64,000 bases of DNA from Streptomyces microflavus (GCF_014650075.1 NZ_BMUG01000015.1:1-64000); one strand, 5' to 3'. Positions 16,352 to 25,919 are shown, counted from the first letter of the stretch. Translations and numbers: made by a program. Notes: a model not told the origin generated them from the letters alone.

Positions 16352-16762
16352 ATGACGACCGCGATCAAGGCCATGCTCGACACCCACCCCGCCGGCCTGG
16401 GCGGTGTGGACCGCGAGAAGCTCGCCCGCTGTATCGAGGAATGCCTCGCCTGCGCTCAGACATGTACAGCGTGCGCGGACGCCTGTCTGTCGGAGGAGAT
16501 GGTCGCCGGCCTCGCCCGGTGCATCCGTACCGACATGGACTGCGCCGACATCTGCCGGACGACCGCCGCCGTCCTCTCGCGGCGCACGGCGTACGACGCC
16601 GACGTCACCCGGGCGCTCCTGCGAGCCTGCGCCGCCGCCTGCCGGGCTTGTGCCGACGAGTGCGCGGCCCACGCCGGCACGCACGACCACTGCCGGATCT
16701 GCGCCGAGGTGTGCCGACGCTGCGAGCTGGTGTGCGAGGACCTCCTCACGTCCCTGGGCTGA
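16352..16762 (+). CDS. Cysteine-rich four-helix copper-binding protein (Csp/DUF326-like)
   Basis: 136-aa protein with cysteines spaced along predicted helices: CIEECLACAQTCTACADAC, CIRTDMDCADICRTT, ACAAACRACADECAAH and CRICAEVCRRCELVCEDLL. This is the signature of bacterial copper storage/ferredoxin-like DUF326 proteins, in which Cys residues line a four-helix bundle and bind Cu(I). No export signal is visible, so it is probably cytosolic. The ATG at 16352 has GGAG about nine bases upstream; an ATG at 16346 is the alternative. It leads a rightward group of stress and energy genes. Confidence 0.85.
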   Translation: MTTAIKAMLDTHPAGLGGVDREKLARCIEECLACAQTCTACADACLSEEMVAGLARCIRTDMDCADICRTTAAVLSRRTAYDADVTRALLRACAAACRACADECAAHAGTHDHCRICAEVCRRCELVCEDLLTSLG

Positions 16763-16821
16763 CACCAGCCGGGAGCTGGGGAGCACGGAAGAAGAGCGAG
16801 CAGGACAGGGTGGGAGATTTC

Positions 16822-18666
16822 ATGGCCAGCACGAAGGTGTCCGACTACATCCTCCAGCGGCTGCGTGAGTGGGACGTGGACCACGTCTTCGCTTACGCCG
16901 GCGACGGCATCAACGGCCTCCTGGCGGCCTGGGGACGGGCCGGGAACAAGCCGAAGTTCATCCAGGCGCGCCACGAGGAGATGGCCGCCTTCCAGGCCGT
17001 GGGGTACGCCAAGTTCTCCGGCCGGGTGGGGGTGTGCGCGGCCACGTCGGGGCCGGGCGCGATCCACCTGCTCAACGGCCTGTACGACGCCAAGCTGGAC
17101 CACGTGCCCGTGGTGGCGCTGGTGGGACAGACCAACCGCAGCGCCATGGGCGGCTCGTACCAGCAGGAAGTGGACCTGCAGAACCTCTTCAAGGACGTCG
17201 CCTCGGACTTCTGCGAGACGGCGACGGTGCCGGAGCAGCTGCCGAACCTGATCGACCGGGCGATGCGCACCGCGTACGCCAGGCGCACCGTCACCGCGGT
17301 CATCCTGCCCGCCGACGTCCAGGAGCTGGACTACACCCCGCCGACGCACGCGTTCAAGATGGTCCCCTCCAGCCTGGGCCTGAGCCGCTACGCCCCGGTG
17401 CCCGGCGACGAGGACCTCCAGCGCGCCGCCGACGTGCTGAACGCCGGGGAGAAGGTTGCCGTCCTGATCGGGCAGGGGGCCCGCGGCGCCCGGGACGAGG
17501 TGGAGCGCTTGGCGGACGTGCTCGGCGCTGGGGTGGCGAAGGCCCTGCTGGGCAAGGATTCCCTCCCCGACGACCTGCCGTATGTGACCGGCTCCATCGG
17601 GCTGCTGGGCACCCGCCCCTCGTACGACCTGATGCAGCGGTGCGACACCCTGCTGGTGATCGGTTCCAGCTTCCCGTACTCGCAGTTCCTGCCGGAGTTG
17701 GACCAGGCGCGGGCGGTCCAGATCGACATCGACCCGCACATGATCGGTCTGCGCTACCCCTTCGAGGTGAACCTCGTAGGCGACGCGCGCGAGACCTTGC
17801 AGCGGCTGCTGCCGCGCCTGCACCGCAAGGAGAACCGCGGCTGGCGGAACGAGGGCGAGGAGAACGTGACGCGCTGGTGGGAGGTCATGCAGCGCCGCGC
17901 CGCCGTGGACGCCGACCCGATCAACCCGGAGTACGTGGTCCACGCCCTGGACGGCAAGCTGCCCGACGACGTCATCCTCACCGCGGACTCCGGTTCGGCG
18001 GCCAACTGGTACGCCCGCCACCTGCGTCTGCGCGGCCGGATGCGCGGCTCCCTGTCCGGCACCCTGGCGACGATGGGACCCGGTGTCCCGTACGCCATCG
18101 GCGCCAAGTTCGCCCACTCCGACCGGCCCGCCATCGCCCTGGTCGGCGACGGCGCCATGCAGATGAACGGGATGATGGAGATGGTGACCGCGGCCAAGTA
18201 CCACCACGAGTGGTCCGATCCCCGGCTGATCGTCGCCGTGCTGAACAACGGCGACCTCAACCAGGTCACCTGGGAGATGCGGGCCATGTCCGGAGCCCCG
18301 CAGTTCGAGGAGTCCCAGCACCTCCCGGACCTGCCCTACGCGGAGATCGCCAAGCACATGGGGCTGGACGGCGTGCGGGTGGAGAAGCCCAAGCACGTCG
18401 AAGCCGCGTGGGACAGGGCGCTCGCCGCCGACCGTCCCTTCGTGATCGACTTCCGGACCGACCCGGCCGTTCCGCCGATCCCGCCGCACGCCTCACTGGA
18501 CCAGATCGCGGCGGCGGCCTCGGCCGTTCTGCAAGGTGACAGCGACCGCGGTTCAATGATCAAGCAGGGTCTCAAGGCGAAGGTGCAGGAGATGCTGCCC
18601 GGCAGTCGGCACCGCGCCGACCGGCCCGGGGCCGGGAAGCACGACAGCGCCGACGACAACAAGTGA
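16822..18666 (+). CDS. Thiamine-diphosphate enzyme, pyruvate oxidase/dehydrogenase type
   Basis: 614-aa member of the acetolactate synthase/pyruvate oxidase family. The N-terminal PYR domain carries the catalytic Glu in RHEEMAAF (E52). The central domain fits nucleotide or FAD binding. The C-terminal PP domain has the TPP motif from GDG (442-444) to NN (475-476). It resembles PoxB-like enzymes and 'TPP-requiring proteins' more than biosynthetic AHAS. A likely reaction is oxidative decarboxylation of pyruvate to acetate or acetyl phosphate, but substrate is inferred. GGGAG precedes ATG 16822 by five bases. An acetate kinase gene, now frameshifted, lies 1.8 kb downstream, consistent with an acetate branch. 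Confidence 0.85.
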   Translation: MASTKVSDYILQRLREWDVDHVFAYAGDGINGLLAAWGRAGNKPKFIQARHEEMAAFQAVGYAKFSGRVGVCAATSGPGAIHLLNGLYDAKLDHVPVVALVGQTNRSAMGGSYQQEVDLQNLFKDVASDFCETATVPEQLPNLIDRAMRTAYARRTVTAVILPADVQELDYTPPTHAFKMVPSSLGLSRYAPVPGDEDLQRAADVLNAGEKVAVLIGQGARGARDEVERLADVLGAGVAKALLGKDSLPDDLPYVTGSIGLLGTRPSYDLMQRCDTLLVIGSSFPYSQFLPELDQARAVQIDIDPHMIGLRYPFEVNLVGDARETLQRLLPRLHRKENRGWRNEGEENVTRWWEVMQRRAAVDADPINPEYVVHALDGKLPDDVILTADSGSAANWYARHLRLRGRMRGSLSGTLATMGPGVPYAIGAKFAHSDRPAIALVGDGAMQMNGMMEMVTAAKYHHEWSDPRLIVAVLNNGDLNQVTWEMRAMSGAPQFEESQHLPDLPYAEIAKHMGLDGVRVEKPKHVEAAWDRALAADRPFVIDFRTDPAVPPIPPHASLDQIAAAASAVLQGDSDRGSMIKQGLKAKVQEMLPGSRHRADRPGAGKHDSADDNK

Positions 18667-18719
18667 CGCACCCGGCGGCCCGGCAACGGCGCCGGCCGGC
18701 GAGCGGAAGGAATCTCACT

Positions 18720-18953
18720 ATGGCCAAGAAGGGGAAGAAGCTCTCCAAGGGCGACGACGTCACCTGGCGGAGCCACGGGCAGGACGTCGAGGGGTCCGTC
18801 ACCCGGAAGATCGAGAAGCGGACCGAGGCGGCCGGCCGGACGGTGGACGCCTCCAAGGACGAGCCGCAGTACGAGGTGGAGAGCGAGCGGACGGGCAAGC
18901 GGGCCGTCCACCGGCCGGAATCTCTGGACCGGAAGAAGAGCGGCGGGTCATGA
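18720..18953 (+). CDS. DUF2945 / hypervirulence-associated TUDOR-like small protein
   Basis: 77-aa basic protein with the motif KGDDVTWRSHGQDVEGSVTRKI and a C-terminal YEVESERTGKRAVHRPESL. This matches the DUF2945 (HVA1 TUDOR) family as I know it, a short beta-barrel of unknown role. GGAAGG lies about six bases before ATG 18720. Its stop overlaps the start of the DUF3140 gene (ATGA). The two are commonly found together in actinobacterial stress clusters. Confidence 0.8.
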   Translation: MAKKGKKLSKGDDVTWRSHGQDVEGSVTRKIEKRTEAAGRTVDASKDEPQYEVESERTGKRAVHRPESLDRKKSGGS

Positions 18954-19291
18954 GCGGCGGGAGCGACGAGGACCGCCGGGGCACGCTCGACGCCTTCGGC
19001 GAGGCCGTCAACATGACCGCGGGCGAGCTGGAGAAGTGGCTCGGCACCGGGCAGTCCCGCGAGGTGGGGCAGAAGGACGGCGGCGGGGAGTCCACCGGCC
19101 ACGCCTCCGGGCGGCGGATCGTGAAGCTGCTGCGGACCCGCGAGGAGGAACTCGGCGACGCCGACCTCGCGCACATGCGCAAGGTCACCGGCTATGTGCG
19201 GCGCCACCTGGGGCAGCGCCCCGAGGGCGACGTCAGCGACACCCGCTGGCGCTACTCACTGATGAACTGGGGCCACGACCCGGAGAAGTAG
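18950..19291 (+). CDS. DUF3140 family protein
   Basis: 113-aa protein with the family pattern FGEAVNMTAGELEKWLGT, then SGRRIVKLLRT, MRKVTGYVRRHLGQRP and W/YSLMNWGHDP at the end. DUF3140 proteins are small, helical and thought to bind DNA, but their role is not established. Start ATG 18950 overlaps the preceding gene by four bases. The topoisomerase follows 43 bases later, so the three are probably one transcript. Confidence 0.85.
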   Translation: MSGGSDEDRRGTLDAFGEAVNMTAGELEKWLGTGQSREVGQKDGGGESTGHASGRRIVKLLRTREEELGDADLAHMRKVTGYVRRHLGQRPEGDVSDTRWRYSLMNWGHDPEK

Positions 19292-19334
19292 CCCGCCCCG
19301 GTGGACCGTGCCTCCCAGGCGGAAAGGCGCGACG

Positions 19335-20354
19335 ATGCGACTGCGCATGGTGGACCTCCAAGCGCCGGGGCTGCGGCGGGAGCGGCGCGGCCGGGGCTTC
19401 CGGTACCTGGACACGGCCGGTGCTCCCCTCACCGACCCGGCGCAGCTGGAGCGGGTGCGCGCGCTGGCCATCCCGCCCGCCTGGACCGACGTATGGATCT
19501 GCCCCTGGCCCAACGGCCATGTCCAGGCGCTCGGCACGGACACGGCCCGCCGCCGCCAGTACCTCTACCACGAGGAGTTCCGGGCGCGGCAGGAGCTGGC
19601 GAAGCAGGAACACGTACGGGAGTTCGCCGCCGCCCTGCCGCTGCTGCGGGAGCGCACGGCGGCGGATCTCGCCATGCGCGGCCTTTCGCGGGAGCGGGTG
19701 TCGGCGTGCGCGGTACGGCTGCTCGACCTCGGCTTCTTCCGTATCGGCACACGCGCCTACGCCCGCGACAACCAGACGTACGGGCTCACCACGATGCTCC
19801 GGGAGCACGTGGTCTGCCGCGGTGGCGAGATCTCCTTCTCCTACCCGGGCAAAGCAGCCGTGCGGCAGGTGCGGGCGCTGGTGGACCCGCCCGCCTACGA
19901 GGCCGTTCGGGCGCTGCTCCGCAGGCGGCGGGGCGAGGGGCAGCTCTTCGAGTTCTGGCACGAGCGCCGGTGGCACGGGCTCACCAGCACGGACCTGAAC
20001 GTGCGGCTGAAGGAGTTCGCCGGGATGGACGTCACCGCGAAGGACTTCCGCACCTGGCACGCCACCGTCCTGGCCGCGGTCGGACTCGGCGTCTCCACTC
20101 CGGCGGGCCATGGGTCGCCGACCGCCCGCAAACTGGCCGTCGCCCGGGTGGTGAAGGAGGTCAGCCACTACCTGGGCAACACCCCGGCGGTGTGCCGCGC
20201 CTCCTACATCAACCCGCGCCTCATCGAGCTGTACGAGGAGGGCAGGACGATCGCCGACGAGCTGGGCCGCCTGGGAGAGGGCGCAGCGTTCGGCCACCCC
20301 GCGACGCAGGGGCCGGTGGAGGAGGCCGTACGCCGCCTGCTCGACGGGGACTGA
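19335..20354 (+). CDS. Type IB DNA topoisomerase
   Basis: 339-aa poxvirus/bacterial-type topoisomerase IB, which relaxes supercoils through a 3'-phosphotyrosyl intermediate. The catalytic tyrosine is Y291 in RASYINPRLIE. Upstream residues of the active site are visible in GLGFFRIGTRAYA-like (DLGFFRIGTRAYARDN), KAAVRQVRAL and KDFRTWHAT. The N-terminal domain includes IPPAWTDVWICPWPNGHVQA. The ATG at 19335 has GGAAAGG upstream. A GTG at 19308 would add nine residues. Such enzymes often sit in stress islands with DUF2945/DUF3140. Confidence 0.9.
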   Translation: MRLRMVDLQAPGLRRERRGRGFRYLDTAGAPLTDPAQLERVRALAIPPAWTDVWICPWPNGHVQALGTDTARRRQYLYHEEFRARQELAKQEHVREFAAALPLLRERTAADLAMRGLSRERVSACAVRLLDLGFFRIGTRAYARDNQTYGLTTMLREHVVCRGGEISFSYPGKAAVRQVRALVDPPAYEAVRALLRRRRGEGQLFEFWHERRWHGLTSTDLNVRLKEFAGMDVTAKDFRTWHATVLAAVGLGVSTPAGHGSPTARKLAVARVVKEVSHYLGNTPAVCRASYINPRLIELYEEGRTIADELGRLGEGAAFGHPATQGPVEEAVRRLLDGD

Positions 20355-20435
20355 AGAGCGCGGAACGCGGCCGTTCTCCTCCGGGCCCGGCCCGCGCGCA
20401 GGGTCGCCCCCGCTGGTCCGGGCGGGTCGCGGTTC

Positions 20436-21580
20436 TCAGCCCGAACGCCCGCCGTCCGCTGCCTCGGTCCGGCCTGCCAGGAGGGCCCGGGTCTCCCGGT
20501 CGACCTGCTGGGCCTCTCCGGTGGGTACGACGACGACGGGGACCCGCGCCCCGGGCTCGCTGACGATCTCGGGCCGCTCGGTGACGACCGGCCGCAGGCC
20601 GCCCGTGAGGCCGAGCACGGGCAGCCCGGCGCACACCTCCTCGCGCACCTCGGGCTGGTCCTCACCGATCTCCCCGGTGAGCACCAGGGCGTCGAGCCGG
20701 TCGAGGGAGGCGGCCATTTCGGCGATGCCGCGACGGCAGTGGTGGGTGAAGACGTCCAGGGCGAGTGCGGCGCGCTCGTCCCCGCGGCCCGGCCGCGGAC
20801 GAGGTCGCGCGTGTCGTCCGAGGTGCCGGAGAGGGCCAGCAGGCCGGACTCGTGGTTCAGCGCCTCCTCGATGTCGTCGGCGGCCACACCGTGCCGGGTC
20901 TGCAGCCAGGTGAGGGCCCCGGGGTCGACGCTGCCGCTGCGGTGGCTCATCACGAGCCCCTCCAGCGGCGTGAACCCCATCGTCGTGTCGACGCTGTCCC
21001 CGTCCCGCACCGCGCAGGCGGAGCAGCCGCCGCCGAGGTGCGCGATCACGACGTGAAGCTGTTCGGGGCGGCGGCCGAGGAGTTCGGCGGCCCGTTCGAG
21101 CGCCCAGGCGTAGGAGAGCCCGTGGAAGCCGTAGCGGCGCAGCCCGTACTCCTCGCGCCACCTGGCGGGCACCGCGTACTCCCGTGCGGCGGCGGGCAGG
21201 CCGGTGTGGAAGACGGTGTCGAAGCAGGCGGCGTGCGGGACGTCGGGCAGCAGGTCTCGGGCGGCGTCCAGCACGGTGAGGGCCTGCGGGACGTGCAGCG
21301 GCGCGAGATCGGCCAGCTGGTCCAGCCGGGCGCGCACCTCGTCGTCGACCAGGGTGTGGCGGCGCAGCTCCGGCCCGCCGTGGACGAGCCGATGCCCGAC
21401 GGCCACCGGAGGGGGTGCTTCGTCCAGCAACGTCCGCAGCGTCCCCGAAGCGTCCTCGCCGGGCGGGGAGTCGCTGTGGTGCTCGGCAAGGATCTCGCCG
21501 CCGTCACCGAACACGGTCAGACGCAGACTGGACGATCCGGCATCGGCCACCAGGACCGGGCCGTTGCTCTGTGCGCGCAC
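20436..21580 (-). pseudogene. ackA: Acetate kinase with single-base frameshift
   Basis: Acetate kinase interconverts acetate + ATP and acetyl phosphate. The 5' frame has the ASKHA phosphate loop (DAGSSSLRL), GHRLVHGG, CFDTVFH, YGFHGLSY, AHLGGGCS and HRSGSVDPG, and continues to RDLVRGRAAG. The remaining 120 residues (DERAALALDVF, LTGEIGEDQP, GLRPV) are in another frame ending at 20436. Restoring one C in the C4 run at 20780-20783 joins the two perfectly. It is either a genuine recent mutation or a sequencing slip. The GTG at 21580 follows GGAAGG. It stands convergent to the TPP enzyme/topoisomerase group. Confidence 0.85.
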
Positions 21581-21754
21581 GTTGATGCCTTCCTTCGGTC
21601 CGGGAGCACCGCACGAGAGGCCCCACAGCCACGGTGCGGAGCGGGCATGCGGCGCACCGGGTACCCACCCCGGCCTGGAAGGAAACCCAGCCTCACCCGC
21701 ATCCCCGCCTCCTCCTGGCTGAAAAGGGACCACACCGATGGCCGATGAGGCGAC
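21581..21754. other. Spacer between acetate kinase and the ISL3-type IS
   Basis: No gene is seen. It contains the upstream region of the acetate kinase gene and imperfect GC-rich dyads around 21605-21650. Confidence 0.4.
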
Positions 21755-23407
21755 TGTCAAACGAGCGGCTCTGTCCCGTAGTCGGTGGTGACGTCGAGTA
21801 GCCGTCCATGATCATGATCTTGTGATGGATGTCAACTCCCTTGTCGGGACGGTGTTTTCCGGGCTTTCGGCGCTGGTCGTCGAGGATGTGGCGGATGGCG
21901 GTGACGCGATAGTGGTCACGGCCCGCACTCGGGATGTGGCGGTGCCGTGTCCGGTGTGCGGATCGCCGACGGCGAAGGCCCATGGATATCACCGCCGGAC
22001 GGTGGCGGACGTACCGGTCGACGGCCGCCAGGTCGTCGTTCACCTGCGCGTACGACGGCTGGCCTGCCCGATCCTGGGCTGCCGGCGACAGACCTTCCGC
22101 GAGCAGATTCCCGGACTGCTGGAGCGCCATCAGCGCCGCACGGTTCGGCTGGCGGGCCAGGTATCGCAGGTGGCACGGGAGTTATGCGGTCGGGCGGCGA
22201 CCCGCCTGGCCGGCCTGCTGGCCATGCCCGTTTCCCGCAGTACCGCGCTGCGCCATCTGCAGCGCCTGCCGCTGCCCCGGCGGGAGGTCCCACGGGTGAT
22301 CGCAGTGGATGACCTCGCGCTCAAGCGACGTCACCGCTACGCCACCATCATGACCAACGCCGAGACTGGCGAGCGGATCGACGTGCTGTCCGACCGCACC
22401 GCGGACACCCTGGAGAAGTGGCTGCGCGAACATCCTGGTGCCGAGGCCGTATGCCGGGACGGATCGGCCACCTACGCTGAGGCCGTCCGCCGTGCTCTGC
22501 CCGACGCGGTGCAGGTCAGCGACCGCTGGCACCTATGGCGAAACCTCCGCGACAAGGTCCAGCTCGAAATCCGCGCACACGCCGGCTGCTGGGCCACCAT
22601 CAATCCGTCCCGCCCCGGCGGCATACGCGAGCAGACCACCCGCGAACGCTGGAACAAGATCCACGATCTCCACGGCCAGGGCGTTGACCTGCTCGAATGC
22701 GCCCGCCGCCTCAGCCTGGCCCTGAACACCGTCAAACGCTACGCCCGCATGCCCGAACCCCAGGCCCTGCGCCTTACCCCCGCCTACCGGCCGACCCTCG
22801 TCGACCCCTACCGCGACCACCTTCGCGAACGACGCCGGGCCGACCCCGCCGTCCCCGTCACCCACCTGCTGCGCGAGATCCGGGACCTGGGCTACACCGG
22901 CAGCGCCAATCTGTTGGTCCGCTACCTCAGCCAAGGCCGCGCCGAAGGCGACCGACCCGTCACCACGCCGCGTCACGCCGGCCGCCTCCTCCTTACCGAC
23001 CCCGAAAACCTGCGTCCGAAGGAAACGGCCCTGCTGGAGAAGATCACCGCGGCCTGCCCGGAGATGACCCAACTCGCCGATCTCATAAACGTCTTCGCCA
23101 CCCTGCTGAAGCCGACCGAGGGAAACGACCTGAAGCTCACCGAGTGGATCACGACTGCCCGCGCCGCAGCACTGCCCCACCTGCACAGCTTCACCAACGG
23201 CCTCGAAATTGACCGGCTCGCCGTCAACGCCGGCCTCACCCTGCCCTACCACAACGGCCGCACCGAAGGCGTCAACACCCGCACCAAACGGATCATGAGA
23301 CAGATGCACGGACGCGCAGGATTCGACCTCCTCCGCCACCGCATCCTGCTCGCCTGACAGGCACCCACCGTCACCACCGACTACGGGACAGAGCCGCTCG
23401 TTTGACA
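21755..23407 (+). mobile_element. ISL3-family insertion sequence, complete
   Basis: 1653-bp element bounded by perfect 39-bp inverted repeats (21755-21793 and 23369-23407) that begin TGTCAAACGAGCGGC. It carries one intact transposase. Only GAC is shared directly outside both ends, so no 8-bp duplication typical of the family is visible; the flanks may have rearranged after insertion. Confidence 0.92.
21825..23357 (+). CDS. ISL3-family transposase
   Basis: 510-aa transposase. An N-terminal zinc-finger-like part has CPVCGSP (about 41-47) and RLACPILGCRRQTF. An HTH region follows, then the DDE core with IAVDDLALKRRHRYATIM (first Asp), VCRDGSATYAEAVRRALP, QVSDRWHLWRNL (second Asp region) and, near the C-terminus, GRTEGVNTRTKRIMRQMHGRAGFDLLRHRIL with the catalytic Glu. 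The length and motifs fit ISL3. ATG 21825 or the GTG just before it may be used. It is intact and could still move the element. Confidence 0.9.
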   Translation: MDVNSLVGTVFSGLSALVVEDVADGGDAIVVTARTRDVAVPCPVCGSPTAKAHGYHRRTVADVPVDGRQVVVHLRVRRLACPILGCRRQTFREQIPGLLERHQRRTVRLAGQVSQVARELCGRAATRLAGLLAMPVSRSTALRHLQRLPLPRREVPRVIAVDDLALKRRHRYATIMTNAETGERIDVLSDRTADTLEKWLREHPGAEAVCRDGSATYAEAVRRALPDAVQVSDRWHLWRNLRDKVQLEIRAHAGCWATINPSRPGGIREQTTRERWNKIHDLHGQGVDLLECARRLSLALNTVKRYARMPEPQALRLTPAYRPTLVDPYRDHLRERRRADPAVPVTHLLREIRDLGYTGSANLLVRYLSQGRAEGDRPVTTPRHAGRLLLTDPENLRPKETALLEKITAACPEMTQLADLINVFATLLKPTEGNDLKLTEWITTARAAALPHLHSFTNGLEIDRLAVNAGLTLPYHNGRTEGVNTRTKRIMRQMHGRAGFDLLRHRILLA

Positions 23408-23795
23408 GACCCGAGCCCGTCCTGCTCACGCGGCCCCTGGCCGCCCGGCGGGCATAGAAAGCCCTGCCCCGGTCACCTTTGAGATCAGTGGCCGGTACAG
23501 GGCGCGCCGGTGCGGTCGGAGCGTAGCGGGTGACGTCAGTGATTTTGCAGGTGATGGTGCCGGTGACCCGGTCCAGACCCTGGGCCTCTTCTTCTGCGGA
23601 TTGGCTGGGTGCGAGGTTGTTGCTGGCCGTGACGGCTTCGCCGATGCGGGTGGCGGCCTTGTCAACGAACTCGATGCTGATCACGTAGTTGGACTTCTTC
23701 GAGATCTGTTCGTCATCGTCAGGCTTGCCTGAGCCCAGGTAGTGGTGAAGTTCACTTCACAGCCGGCGACCTCGACACCCCCTTCGGGGGCCGGT
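23408..23795 (-). pseudogene. Remnant of an unknown gene cut by the ISL3-type IS
   Basis: A leftward frame reads EFVDKAATRIGEAVTAS and ends against the IS inverted repeat after SRTGS. Immediately upstream, another frame (PEGGVEVAGCEVNFTT) fits as its missing N-terminus if one or two bases are changed near 23735-23745. I recognise no family. Broken frame and loss of the 3' end argue for a decayed gene. The remaining bases to 24054 show no gene. Confidence 0.4.
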
Positions 23796-24054
23796 GCAGT
23801 TCGTTCGCAACGGAAGAGCGCTCGTCATCCACTGGGGCATCCGCATCGACCACAGCATGAGCGCCGGGATGCTCGGAGCCCGGGAACCGGCAGCGGCGGC
23901 TGCCGTCAAGGCCTCCTCCTCGCTCTCCTGGGCTCGTACGGAACATCATCGGGAGGCCCGGCGGCAGGTACGAGATCGTCACCCCTGACGACCGGGTGCC
24001 CGACTCAAGGGCTTCGAATCGCTCCAGATCTCGGCGGCCGTGCGGCGAGGGACC

Positions 24055-24708
24055 TCATCCGCTGTGCCCCGCCAGGCCGTTGCGCCAGGCCCATGCCGCG
24101 ATCTCCACGCGGTTTCGCGCACCGAGTTTTGCCTGCACGTTGGTGAGGTGGGTTTTGACCGTGCCTACGGTGATGGAGAGCGCCGAGGCGATCTCGGCGT
24201 TGGTCAGGCCCTCGGCCAGCAGCACGACAACCTCGTGCTCGCGCGGGGAAAGCAGGCCGGCCGCGGACTGTGAGGTGGCGCCGCCGGTGCGGAGCTGTCT
24301 CAGAAGCCGGACGGTGATCGAGGGGCTCACCAAGGAGTCTCCGGCTGCGGCCGCCCGCACCGCCTCGGCAAGCAGTCGGGGCCCGGAGTCCTTGAGGATG
24401 AAACCGGCGGCTCCCGACGCCACGGCGCGGGTGAGGTAATCCTCGTCGTCGAAGGTCGTCACCATCACCACCTGCGGCCGGTGCGCGGCTTGGGGGCGGG
24501 TGAGGTGGCGCAGGGCGTCCAAGCCGTCCAAGCGGGGCATGCGGATGTCCATGAGGACCACGTCCGGGAGGTGGGACCTCACCATGTCCAGGGCCTGGAG
24601 GCCGTCGCGCGCCTGGGCGACCACCTCGATGTCGTTCTCGGCGGAGAGGATCATGGCCATGCCGGTGCGGACGATCTCCTGATCGTCGGCGAGCAGTACC
24701 CGGATCAC
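24055..24708 (-). CDS. NarL/LuxR-type response regulator
   Basis: 217-aa two-component regulator. The receiver domain has acidic residues ADD (7-9) and phospho-acceptor D54 in VLMDIRMP; the conserved Thr and Lys are in MVTTFDDEDYL and FILKDSGP. The C-terminal LuxR HTH is LSPREHEVVVLLAEGLTNAEIASALSIT with VKTHLTNV. The GTG at 24708 overlaps the kinase stop (GTGA), which fixes the start better than the ATG 15 bases upstream. It is cotranscribed with the histidine kinase. Confidence 0.92.
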   Translation of the reverse strand: MIRVLLADDQEIVRTGMAMILSAENDIEVVAQARDGLQALDMVRSHLPDVVLMDIRMPRLDGLDALRHLTRPQAAHRPQVVMVTTFDDEDYLTRAVASGAAGFILKDSGPRLLAEAVRAAAAGDSLVSPSITVRLLRQLRTGGATSQSAAGLLSPREHEVVVLLAEGLTNAEIASALSITVGTVKTHLTNVQAKLGARNRVEIAAWAWRNGLAGHSG

Positions 24709-25919
24709 AGGCCGGCCTCCCATGCGCTCTCCAAGGGGATACGGGCGCTCACCCGCCAGTGGCCGGTGCTGTCGCGGCCAGTGCGGAAGACGCCGCCCTC
24801 GGCAACGACGCGTTCCTCCAGGCCGGTGAGACCGTACCCCCTGTGAGCGGGTGTCTCCTCACCCGGCGTCGGCGGACCGCTCACGATGTCGAGTTCTACC
24901 ATTCCCGCCCGGGCCCGGAGGTCCATAATCACCTGCTCGGAGTCCGGTGCATGCTTCCGTACATTGGTCAACGCCTCCATGGCCACTCTGTGGAGGACTG
25001 CGCCGGCCGCCGGGGGCAAGCGGTCGACGGGTCCTTCCTCGATCAGGCGGGCGCCGCCCCCACCAGGCAGTGTGAAGGCCTCGACCAGTGAGCGGATCCC
25101 TTCCGCTCCCACCGCCGGTGCTGCCGTGATCTCCGTACGGAGACCACTGATCATATGCCGCAAGGCTCGCAGCGCCTCCGCCCCTGCCCGTTCGATCTGG
25201 TCCAGCGCCGGGACGGTCAGTTCCGGCCTGGCCTCCGCGACGATCTGCGCGCCCTGGGCCTGCACCACCATGCCCGTCACATGGTGGGCCACGAAGTCGT
25301 GCAGGTCCCGCGCGAAGGTAAGCCGCTGCTCCAGCCGCACCTGCTCCGCGTGGCGCCGTCGGTCCAGGGCCGCAAGCCGGGCCACCAGGGCGCAGATCAG
25401 TGCGGCGCAGACGGCCAGGGTGCAGAACAGGGCGAGAATCAGGCTGATCTCCGTCACCCGCACGGCCACTGGGCGCATCACCACGGCCAGGCACAGCAGA
25501 AGGGCCGCCCCGACGGCGAGCCAGGCCGCTCCGTAGCGGACGGTGATGACCAGCACCACGATCAGCGCAGCGATTTCGAACAAGGTGTAGGTGTCGGCGT
25601 GCCCCGCAGACGAGTCGGGCCGGGTGGCCGCGAAGCGCATCCACGCACTGCACCCGAGTGACGCCGCCCCCGTCAGAGCACCGGCCGCCGCCACGGTCCG
25701 CGGACGGTTGTGCCGACGACGAGCGGTCAGGACCGTCAGCGCCAGCACGGGGGCTAGCGCCGAGAGGCCGCACTGGAGCGCGAGTGGGGATCGGTGGAGA
25801 CCGGTGCGGTAGTCGGCGGCGATCGCCAGGGCGAGAGCGGCCACGACGAGGGCGACTCCGAGGCAGAAGAAGGCCCGGCGCGTCCGGGATGAGGCTCGGC
25901 CGAAGTGCGGGGAGTGCAT
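24705..25919 (-). CDS. Two-component histidine kinase (HisKA_3 type)
   Basis: 404-aa membrane sensor kinase. Five to six hydrophobic segments occupy residues about 17-185, with little outside the membrane. The dimerisation helix contains the phospho-acceptor His in ARDLHDFVAHHVTGM (H207). The HATPase domain shows EALTNVRKHAPDS (N box) and HRGYGLTGLEERV (G box). This DesK/NarX-like layout often senses membrane or cell-envelope stress in actinobacteria (family knowledge). It is the first gene of the operon; the response regulator starts within its stop. The VanZ-like gene is divergent upstream, a possible target. Confidence 0.9.
   Translation of the reverse strand: MHSPHFGRASSRTRRAFFCLGVALVVAALALAIAADYRTGLHRSPLALQCGLSALAPVLALTVLTARRRHNRPRTVAAAGALTGAASLGCSAWMRFAATRPDSSAGHADTYTLFEIAALIVVLVITVRYGAAWLAVGAALLLCLAVVMRPVAVRVTEISLILALFCTLAVCAALICALVARLAALDRRRHAEQVRLEQRLTFARDLHDFVAHHVTGMVVQAQGAQIVAEARPELTVPALDQIERAGAEALRALRHMISGLRTEITAAPAVGAEGIRSLVEAFTLPGGGGARLIEEGPVDRLPPAAGAVLHRVAMEALTNVRKHAPDSEQVIMDLRARAGMVELDIVSGPPTPGEETPAHRGYGLTGLEERVVAEGGVFRTGRDSTGHWRVSARIPLESAWEAGL

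Noticed and set aside
15451..16821. Long N-terminal extension of the TPP enzyme ORF
   Set aside because: Frame is open by chance across opposite-strand genes; ATG 16822 has a ribosome site and matches the family start.
16456..18489. 677-aa leftward ORF
   Set aside because: Antisense to the Csp-like and TPP enzyme genes; low-complexity composition, no motif.
19301..20563. 420-aa rightward ORF over topoisomerase
   Set aside because: Arg/Pro-rich shadow in another frame; the topoisomerase frame has the catalytic motif.
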